The notes beneath the pieces are model-generated. The model was not told where the DNA came from and searched no databases. It worked only from the letters and a program-made list of their open reading frames with translations. The position numbers and the translations under genes were made by a program. A stretch of 64,000 bases of DNA, from contig JBCDJN010000014.1 of the NCBI GenBank assembly GCA_039414355.1, positions 3,274 to 67,273 of the forward strand, written 5' to 3'. Numbering within the stretch: the stretch's first letter is position 1; each line of letters opens with the position of its first letter. The stretch is from JBCCQL01 sp039414355 (GTDB lineage: Bacteria; Planctomycetota; Planctomycetia; Pirellulales; Lacipirellulaceae). Below, piece after piece: positions 35,483 through 43,500 of this stretch.

Positions 35483-37381
35483 ATGTCGGTCCGGCCGCCG
35501 CTCGCCGCCGCCGATGCCATCCGCCAGGAGGTCGGCTACGCCCTCGATGCGCTCGACGCGCTGGCGGGCGCGGCGCCGTCTGCCGCTGAGTTCTACGACG
35601 CGGCCCTTGAGAGACTCACCGCCGTCACCGGCGCCGACGGAGCGGCCATCTGGCTCTGCACGCCACGCGGCGAACGGCACGCCTTCCGGCGGCGGGGCGA
35701 AGAGCACGGGCTGAGCGATGGGTCGCTTGCAGCAGACTTTGAAGTGGCCGGCGCCCCACGCGGCGTGCTGACGCTGCACTTCGCTCGCGAGCCCGCGTCG
35801 GCGGCGCGGCCCGGGCTGATGCGGTTTCTTGAGGCGGTCGCCGATCGTGCCGCCAGGTTCCAAGCCGCCGACGACCTGAAGGCGGCGAACGACCCACGCG
35901 ACGCCGCCACGCAACTACACCGGCTCACGCTTGCCGTCCACCAGCCGTGGTCTCGGAGCGAAGTGCTCGCCAGCGTCGCCGCCGAGGGCCGCCGGCTGCT
36001 GAATTGCGACCGTGTTGCCGTCGCCGTGGCCCGCGGCGGCGGGGTGCGACTGGAGGCGGTCTCGGGCGCCGCGACGCTCAATCGACGCAGCGGGGAGCTC
36101 AAGCGGCTCGAACAACTCGCCGCGGCCGTGCACCGTTGGGGCGAACCCCTGTTCTACGACGAGGCCGACCCCGACCAGCTTGAGTCGCACAGCCAGCGGC
36201 CGCCGCAGATCGCCGATGCGTTGGAGGCGTACCTCGACGAATCGGCCGCGCGGCAACTGGCGTTCGTTCCGCTCCGCGAGAACGCCGAAGCGTCGCAGAG
36301 TCGACCCGCCGCCGGCATGATCGCCGAGAACCGAGCCAAACGCGACGGCGGCGGCGAGCACGGCTCCGCGGCGCCCAACCTCTGGCTGCTGGCCGACCAC
36401 GCCGGCGTGGCGATCGGCCGCGCAACCCGCCTGGCACGGCTGCCGATCGTCGGACCGATGCTCGGCGCGCGTTCCTTGCGGCACGCGCTCACGCGGCGAT
36501 GGTTGCCACGTGCGGCGGCGGTGGCGATCGGGCTCGCTTCGGTCGTCGCGGCGCTGTTGCTGGTGCGGGTCGACTATTCGATCCGCGTCACCGGCGAGCT
36601 CACGCCGCTCGTTCAACAACACGTCTTCGCCCCGTCGGACGGCGTCGTGCTGGAGCTCCACGCCGAGCACGGCCAACCGGTGGCGGCCGGCGATTCGCTG
36701 CTGGCCCTCCGCTCGCCCGATCTGGAGTTGGAACGAACACGCATCCGCGGCGAGCTGGCCACCGCCGCCCAGGAACTCGCGGCAGCCCAAGCCGCGCGAC
36801 TAGAAATCCTCGCCGGCGCGACCGGCGGCCGCACACCCGGGGAGCTCGCCGCGGAACGGTTGCGGGCCGAGCAGCGGATCGAAGCCTTGCGGGCGGAGCT
36901 CGGCTTGCTCGACGAGCAGGCCGATCGGCTGCGGGTTGTCAGCCCCATCGACGGCAGCGTGGTGACGTGGGGCGCCGAGCAGACGCTCGCGGCTCGCCCG
37001 GTGCGCCGTGGGCAGAGGCTGCTCACCGTCGCCGACCTCAAGAGCGGCTGGCGGGTCCGGCTCGAGGCGCCTGACCGGCACGCCGCCGCCATTCTGGATC
37101 AACAGCAGCAGAGCGGGAGCGGTGTCGACGTTCGCCTGGTCACTGCCGATCGGCCCGATGTCGTCCGCCGGGTAACGGCCGATCGCTTCCGGCTCGCCAC
37201 GGAGCGGGACGCGGCAACCGGCGAGAGCCGCCTGGCGATGGAGGCGACGCTGCCCGCCGACCCCGCGGCCGGCTTCCGCCCGGGCGCCCAAGTGGTGGGC
37301 CGCGTGGAGTGCGGCCGCCGCAGCCTGGCCTACGCGTGGCTGGGCGACGTGTATCACGAGCTCCGCCGCTGGCTTTTTTAG
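35483..37381 (+). CDS. GAF-GAF-TM-HlyD fusion protein (membrane adaptor)
   Basis: 632 residues from the ATG at 35483, preceded by a GGGGG tract; an in-frame upstream ATG at 35414 lies in the terminator hairpin and is rejected. Residues about 15-130 and 140-310 look like two GAF-type sensor domains, the second with TLAVHQPWSRSEVLASVAAE and LLNCDRVAVAVARGGG. A single membrane segment (AVAIGLASVVAALLLV) leads to an HlyD/RND-adaptor part: TGELTPLVQQHVFAPSDGVV and HAEHGQPVAAGDSLLALRSP for the lipoyl-like half-motif, a coiled-coil hairpin (LELERTRIRGELATAAQELA), then VVSPIDGSVV for the other half and a beta-barrel. Adaptors bridge inner and outer membranes in type I secretion and efflux. Fusion to GAF domains suggests that export is gated by a cytoplasmic signal. 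The next gene starts 28 bases on. Confidence 0.85.
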   Translation: MSVRPPLAAADAIRQEVGYALDALDALAGAAPSAAEFYDAALERLTAVTGADGAAIWLCTPRGERHAFRRRGEEHGLSDGSLAADFEVAGAPRGVLTLHFAREPASAARPGLMRFLEAVADRAARFQAADDLKAANDPRDAATQLHRLTLAVHQPWSRSEVLASVAAEGRRLLNCDRVAVAVARGGGVRLEAVSGAATLNRRSGELKRLEQLAAAVHRWGEPLFYDEADPDQLESHSQRPPQIADALEAYLDESAARQLAFVPLRENAEASQSRPAAGMIAENRAKRDGGGEHGSAAPNLWLLADHAGVAIGRATRLARLPIVGPMLGARSLRHALTRRWLPRAAAVAIGLASVVAALLLVRVDYSIRVTGELTPLVQQHVFAPSDGVVLELHAEHGQPVAAGDSLLALRSPDLELERTRIRGELATAAQELAAAQAARLEILAGATGGRTPGELAAERLRAEQRIEALRAELGLLDEQADRLRVVSPIDGSVVTWGAEQTLAARPVRRGQRLLTVADLKSGWRVRLEAPDRHAAAILDQQQQSGSGVDVRLVTADRPDVVRRVTADRFRLATERDAATGESRLAMEATLPADPAAGFRPGAQVVGRVECGRRSLAYAWLGDVYHELRRWLF

Positions 37382-37408
37382 TTTGCCCCGTCCTCCGCAT
37401 CGGTCGCA

Positions 37409-38278
37409 ATGAAGTCGCACGTTGTTCCGGCAATCGCCGCCGCACTGCTCGCCGCGTCCGCCGCGTCGGCGCAACCGCCGGGGCGGGAGGCGTTGCTCAA
37501 GGTCGCCCAAGAGGTGGAAGTCTCCGCCGCGGTGGAGGGCGTGCTGACGGAGGTCGCCGTCCGCGAGGGCGCTCTCGTCGATCGCGGCGAGCGGCTTCTG
37601 CGGGTCGATGATCGAGGCGCCAGGTTGGCGCTCGAGCAGGCGCGGGCTCGACTCGAACGCGCCGACGCCGAAGCCCGCAGCGACGTGCCGATTCTTCAAG
37701 CGCAGAAGGCGCGGGAGCTCGCCCGCAGCGAGTACCAGCGCGCGGTCGACATCGATCGCGCTTCGCCATCGAGCGTTTCCGACAGGGAGCTCGCCCGCCT
37801 CCGACTCGCCGCCGAGGCGGCGGACTTGGACGTGCAGCGTGCCGAGGAGGATCGGCAGATGGCCCGCATCGAGTGGAAGCGGGCGAAGGCGGACTTCGCG
37901 GCGGCCGAGAAGGAGCTGGCCGACTGCCTGGCGGTCTCGCCGATCACCGGGCTCGTGGTGCAGCGGCACAAGCAGCAAGGCGAGTGGGTGGGTCGCGGCG
38001 AGCCGGTGGTGACCGTCGTGAGCGTTGACCGGCTGCGGGCGGAGGCGCTCGTCCCCGCCGCCGAGGCGCCGCTTACTCTGGTCGGTCAACCGGCTGTGTT
38101 CACAACAAGCCTCGGCGACGGATCAACGATCGACGCGGAGGGCAAAGTGGTCTTTGTCAGCCCGCGGGCCGACCCGGTCACGTCGCTCGCCCGCGTCTGG
38201 GTGGAGCTGCCGGCCACCGATCGCCGGCTCCGCCCCGGGCTGCGCGGCGCCGTCCGATTCTTGCCGCCAAAGGAGTGA
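37409..38278 (+). CDS. Periplasmic HlyD/RND-type adaptor protein
   Basis: 289 residues with a cleavable signal peptide (MKSHVVPAIAAALLAASAAS, cleavage near ASA|QPPG). It is a compact membrane-fusion protein: first lipoyl half (VEGVLTEVAVREGALVDRGE), a long alpha-hairpin (about 70-170, Arg/Glu/Ala heptads), second half (LAVSPITGLVVQRHKQQGEW), then a beta-barrel (VVSVDRLRAEALVPAAEAPL). It has no membrane anchor of its own. Its genes on either side also carry HlyD modules, so three adaptors of different topology are made together; they may form a mixed ring. No inner-membrane pump or TolC-like outer-membrane protein is in the window. Spacing to the next gene is 33 bases. Confidence 0.88.
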   Translation: MKSHVVPAIAAALLAASAASAQPPGREALLKVAQEVEVSAAVEGVLTEVAVREGALVDRGERLLRVDDRGARLALEQARARLERADAEARSDVPILQAQKARELARSEYQRAVDIDRASPSSVSDRELARLRLAAEAADLDVQRAEEDRQMARIEWKRAKADFAAAEKELADCLAVSPITGLVVQRHKQQGEWVGRGEPVVTVVSVDRLRAEALVPAAEAPLTLVGQPAVFTTSLGDGSTIDAEGKVVFVSPRADPVTSLARVWVELPATDRRLRPGLRGAVRFLPPKE

Positions 38279-38311
38279 CCGGCTCCGCAGCCTGAGCCAC
38301 GAACGAAACCG

Positions 38312-40528
38312 ATGAACTCCCGCACCGCCGAAACGTCGAGTAGATCGAGTCGCACGCCGCTCCGGCTGCGCGCCGATCTCAGGTGGGTCGAACTCGCGGC
38401 GGACCTCGGCGCGCGGTGGCGGGTGAAGGACCCGGTATCGCTCGACTACCACGAAGTGGGCGGCGAAGAGCACTTCCTGCTCCAGCAGTTTGACGGACAG
38501 GCCACGCCCGAGCAGATCGCCCAGCGCTACGCCAAGCGTTTCCCGCCGCGGCGGATCAGTCCCGCCAGACTCCAGCAGTTTGCCGCCGACGCCTATCGCC
38601 GCGGGCTGCTCATCGCCGACGGCGACGGCCAGGCCGAAGAGACGCTCCGGCGTGCCGGCGAGCACCGCGGTCGCCAATGGCTCGCGCGGCTCGGCTCCGT
38701 GCTGTTCCTTCGCCTGCCGGGCGTTGACCCCGCGCCGCTGCTTGCCGTGCTGGGGCCGGTGACGCGATGGTGCTTCTGGCCCGGCACCATCGCCGCGGTG
38801 CTGCTGGCGGCGCTGCTCACGCTGGTCCTCTTGTTGGGCCAGGCCGGGACGCTGGCCGCGCGGCTGCCGACGGCTGGTCAGTGGCTGCAGCCCGGCGCCC
38901 TGGTTGGGTTGCTCATCGCCTTTGTCGCGGTGAAGGTCGTTCACGAACTGGCCCACGCCCTGGCGTGCCGAGCGGTTGGCGCCCGGTGCCACGAGATCGG
39001 CGTGCTGCTGGTGGCGATGGTTCCTTGCCTGTACTGCGACGTCTCCGACGCGTGGATGGTGCGCAGCCGGTGGCGAAGGATGCTCGTCTCCGCAGCCGGC
39101 ATGTACGCGGAGCTGGTCGTCGCGGTCGTGTGCGCCTGGCTCTGGATGGCCACGCCCGGCGAGGGGCCGCTCGCCGCCGCGCTGCTGTCGCTCATGGTCG
39201 CGTGCGGCGTGAGCACGCTGCTCTTCAACGCCAACCCGCTGCTCAAGCTCGACGGCTATTATCTGCTGAGCGACCTGACGGGCGTGCCCAACCTGCACGA
39301 GCGGTCGCGCCGCGCGTTGGTCGAGCCCCTCGCCAATCGACTACGAAGTCCCGCGGCAAGGCGCCCAACGCCGCCAGAGTCGCCGTGGCTCGCGGCGTTC
39401 GGCTTGGCGTCCATGGCGTACCGCGTTGTGGTGCTCGCCGTCATCGCATGGGCCGCATACGCGGTGCTAGACGCTTGGGGCGTCCGTCCGCTGGGCGACG
39501 TGCTGATCGCGCTCACGCTGCTTGGCCTGGCAACGCCAGCGGTGATCTGGATGGCGAAGACACTGCGTTCACCCTTGGCCCGGCGGGCTTGGCGGTTGGG
39601 TCGGGTCGCGCTTGCCGGCGCCGCCGCGGCTGGGGCTGTTGTCGTGTTGCTGCTGATTCCGATCGAACGCACGGTCACGGCGCCCATGGTCGTTGAGTTC
39701 GCCCAGACCAAGTCAATCGCCGCCACCGCGCCAGGCCGACTCGTCGAAATGGTTGCCGAGGGCCAAAGCGTTGACGCCGGCGGCGTGATCGCCCGACTGG
39801 AGAACCCGGAGCTCGAGCGCCGCCGCCTGCGGTTGGCGACGGAGGCGCGTTCGCTCCGCGAGCACGCCACTTCGACCCGCAAGCGTGCGAATCGCCAACC
39901 GGCGTTGCTCGCCCAGGCGCCCACGGCTGAGGCGGCTGCCGAGCGGGCCGAGCGAGACCTGCAGCAACTCGACAAGGAGCTCGAGCGTTTGACGATCGTC
40001 GCACCGGCTGACGGCGTGGTGGTGGGTGCGGCAATCAAGGCGCCGGCCGACGGCGGCGACGAGTTGCCCGGCTGGGAAGGCCGCCTGACCGACCGACAGA
40101 ACCTAGGTTGCTGGGTCGAAGCGGGCGACGTGCTGTGCCTTGTCTCGCCCGCGGACCCAAGGCTCGAAGCGACACTCGCCATCGACCCAGCCGACGCCCT
40201 CGGCGTGCGGCCCGGACTGCCTACGAGGGTCTTGGTCTATCAATCCAGCGGCCCCGTTGCGACCGCGCCGCTGGGCGAACTGGCACGCACCCAGGCGGAC
40301 CGCGTAGCGCCCGGCTTGGCGACGCATCCCGACCTTGCAATGCGAAAGGCCTTCGACGAAGCCTCGGCGCCGGCGCAACCCCTACTGCTCGCGCGGGTTG
40401 ACTTGCCGGGCGATGCCCGTGGCGTGCGGCACGGGTCGCTCGGGCTGACTAAAATCGAGGTTGGCCGCGAGACCCCCGCCGCCATGCTCTGGCGCCGGCT
40501 CGCACGCTGGTTCCCGCTGCTTCGTTAA
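38312..40528 (+). CDS. PqqD-like / M50 site-2-type protease / HlyD fusion membrane protein
   Basis: 738 residues. Residues about 22-103 resemble a PqqD-type domain (RWRVKDPVSLDYHEVGGEEH, LLQQFDGQATPEQIA, then FAADAYRRGLLI), the fold that binds leader peptides in RiPP pathways. The membrane part (about 150-460) has several hydrophobic segments and the M50 zinc site HELAHA (His211) with its distant partner LDGYY (Asp314), so intramembrane proteolysis is feasible. The C-terminal part (about 480-738) is an HlyD-like adaptor: FAQTKSIAATAPGRLVEMVA, a coiled-coil hairpin, then LTIVAPADGVVV and a barrel. The architecture is that of the putative peptide zinc metalloproteases found in peptide-export loci. 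It could cleave and hand over an export substrate. Which protein is cleaved is unknown; the giant repeat protein upstream is the first candidate. Zinc ligands appear intact. Confidence 0.87.
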   Translation: MNSRTAETSSRSSRTPLRLRADLRWVELAADLGARWRVKDPVSLDYHEVGGEEHFLLQQFDGQATPEQIAQRYAKRFPPRRISPARLQQFAADAYRRGLLIADGDGQAEETLRRAGEHRGRQWLARLGSVLFLRLPGVDPAPLLAVLGPVTRWCFWPGTIAAVLLAALLTLVLLLGQAGTLAARLPTAGQWLQPGALVGLLIAFVAVKVVHELAHALACRAVGARCHEIGVLLVAMVPCLYCDVSDAWMVRSRWRRMLVSAAGMYAELVVAVVCAWLWMATPGEGPLAAALLSLMVACGVSTLLFNANPLLKLDGYYLLSDLTGVPNLHERSRRALVEPLANRLRSPAARRPTPPESPWLAAFGLASMAYRVVVLAVIAWAAYAVLDAWGVRPLGDVLIALTLLGLATPAVIWMAKTLRSPLARRAWRLGRVALAGAAAAGAVVVLLLIPIERTVTAPMVVEFAQTKSIAATAPGRLVEMVAEGQSVDAGGVIARLENPELERRRLRLATEARSLREHATSTRKRANRQPALLAQAPTAEAAAERAERDLQQLDKELERLTIVAPADGVVVGAAIKAPADGGDELPGWEGRLTDRQNLGCWVEAGDVLCLVSPADPRLEATLAIDPADALGVRPGLPTRVLVYQSSGPVATAPLGELARTQADRVAPGLATHPDLAMRKAFDEASAPAQPLLLARVDLPGDARGVRHGSLGLTKIEVGRETPAAMLWRRLARWFPLLR

Positions 40529-40558
40529 CGCTCAACAACCGGCCAACTACCGCCCGCC

Positions 40559-43500
40559 ATGATCGTCTGCCCCACCTGCGGCGCCCTGCTGCCACTCGGC
40601 ACCGAGACGAGTGACGGGGACCAGCTATGCGATCTCTGCCGGGACAAGCAGCAAGAGGGCGCCGAGACCCGGGAGGAAGCGTCGACCCCGGTCTTCGATT
40701 CGAGTGAGCCCGCCGACGACGGCGACACGCCCGTCTTCGACGCCACCGTGGACGGCGACGCGACGGTCACTGAAGACTCTGCAAGCAAACCTCCGGCGAC
40801 ACCCGCCGCCGGCGTCACGGTGGACGAGAACGCAACGGTCGCCGAGGGCGGGACCGTCGACTTTGACCACACGCCGGAAGAAGAGCCAGCGGGTGACGAG
40901 AACGCAACTCCGGTCTTCGACGCCACGGTCGACATCGACCAGCCGGCGAGTGGCGAAGCTGATGAGCACGCGACCGATCACTTCGATGACGCCACCGTCG
41001 CGGGCGGGGCGACGGTGGACTTCGACACCGGCGAACCCGACTCGACCGACAAGGCGGGCGCCCCCAACGCCGGCGGCACTATCGACTTCGACCCCGACGA
41101 CACCGTTGGCACGGTTGATCTGCAGGTGGACGACGCCGCGCAAACCATCGATCTGGACACCGCCGAGTCGGCGACCGTCGATCTCGATGCGGGCGCCGAC
41201 CCGACGGATTTCTCGCTCGCGCCCGATTCGGTTGACGAGACACCCGCCGGTCGCGCCCCTCCTACGCTGCACGGGGCCGCGGCCGACAACGCGACTGTTG
41301 ACCTGGAAGGGCGCCCCCCCGGCGCCACGCCGGCCGGGCTGGCCGACGCCACCCGCGCCGGTGGCGACACAGCCGACGCCGCCGCGATGTCGCTCGATAG
41401 CCGGCTGAAGAAGATGTGGCGGGCGGCCGAGGCGAGCGACGGCTCGCCCTCCGCGACGCTGCAGGTGGAGCTGAAGCACCTGGGCGGCGAGTCGCTGCTG
41501 AGCGTTTCATCGCGCCCGGTGCTCGGCGAGGAGGCAGCGCCCAACGAGAAGGGCGACTACCGCATCGAGAAGTTCCTCGCCAAAGGCGGCATGGGCCGCG
41601 TTTACCTCGCTCAGCAGTCTTCGCTCGGCCGGACCGTCGCGCTCAAGACGCTCTCCGACGAGCTCGCCGCGAAGGACCGCTACCGGCAGAAGTTCTTCGC
41701 CGAGGCCTCCATCACGGGCCTGCTGGACCATCCCAACATCGTGCCGATCCACGACCTGGGCGTGCAGGCCGACGGCGTGCCGTTCTACTCCATGAAGTTC
41801 GTCACGGGCGAGCCGTGGAGCGACAGCATCCTGCAGAAGAGCAAGAGCGAGAATCTCTCCATCCTTCTGCAGGTAGCGGACGGCGTGGCGTTCGCCCATT
41901 CGCGGCGGATCCTGCACCGCGACCTGAAGCCCGAAAACGTGATGCTGGGCGAGTACGGCGAGGTGCTCGTTGTGGACTGGGGCCTGGCCGTTCACCTCGA
42001 CCGCGACAAGGAGTTTTCCCTCGGCGGCACGCCGCTGTACATGGCGCCGGAGATGGCCAACCACGAGGTTGAGAACATCAACGAGCGGAGCGACGTCTAC
42101 CTGTTGGGGGCGATGCTCTTCGAGGTCCTGGAAGGCAAAGCCCCGCACGAGAGCGGCGCCAAGACCGCCACGGAGCGGATCCTCACCGCGGCGATGAACA
42201 AGATCGTGCCACACAAGTCGGCCGACGAGTTGATGGACGTCGCGCTGAAGGCGCTGGCGACCAAGCCGGCGGACCGGTACGCGGACGCGCGCGAGTTCCA
42301 AGACGCGGTGCGCGAGTGCCAACGCCACGCCGACAGCCGCGAGCGTGCCGAACGCGCGGCTGCGGAACTCGACGTCGCCAAGCACACGGGCGACAACGAG
42401 CGGTTCGCCCGGGCGATGTTCGCTTACCAAGACGCGGTCGATCTCTGGCCGGAGAACGGCGCCGCTCAGGAGGGCTTGAACGAGGCACGGATCGCGTACG
42501 CCGAGCACGCGTTGGCCGAGCGGGACTATGGCCTCGGGCTTTCGCTGTTGGACGAAGCGGACGAGTCGCACCGGCCGCTCCGCGAGCAGTTGCTCGCCGC
42601 GCAAGACCGCGAGGCCCAGCGCGGGCGCCGGCTGCGGCTGGCTCGCAACGCGGCCATCGCCGCGACGGTGGCCACGGTGGCGTCGCTCTCGGGCTTCGCG
42701 TGGTTCGCCAACAACGCGGCGATCAAGCAGCGCAAGCTCACCAACCAGGCAACCGCCTCCGCCGCCGAGGCGCGCGAGCAACGGACCGAAGCCGAGCGTC
42801 AAAAGGACATCGCCGAAGGCGAGGCAATGAATGCCCGCGAAGCCGAAGCGTTGGAGCGCGAAGCGAAGAAGGCGGCGCAGAATTCGGCAGCCGCTGCACT
42901 CAAGGCACAGAAACTGGCAGAGGCCGCCGAGGACAAAGCAAGCAAAGCGCGGGCCGTCGCGGTAGCGAACGAGGCGATCGCGAAGCGGCGAGCCTTTGTC
43001 GCCGAGGTGGCGTTAACCGCGGCAGACCTGGCCGTCGCCGATACCGACACCGCCAGTGAGCGGCTCGCCCGGATCGAGCAGACGAGCCCGGAGCTTTTGG
43101 ACTGGGAAGCGGGCCGGCTGCGGCACTTGTCGCACGGCGACTTCGCCCGCGTGGAGATGGACGACCCCATCGCCCAGTTCGTGTCGACACCTCCGCTGCC
43201 TGTGCCGGACGGAACGCCGGCGCCGACCGTGGTTGCCGCCTTGGCGGGCGACCCGGAGACTACCGGCGCCCGGCTCTTGGCCGGCACACTCGACCCCGCC
43301 ACGGGCAAAGCGCTACTGGCCGCGGCGCCGGCGCTGCCCGGCGTGGATCCTACCTTGGTAGCCCTCGGCCCGGGCGGGCTGACGGCCGTAGCCGGAACGC
43401 TGGCGGATCGCGCCGGCGTGATCGCCGTGCTCACGCCCGATGGTGTGAAGCAAGTGGCCGTGCCGCCCGATGGCCGCGAAGTCACGGCGCTTGCGTTCTC

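Noticed and set aside
41507..42802. Minus ORF of 431 codons inside the kinase/WD40 gene
   Set aside because: Antisense shadow of the kinase domain.
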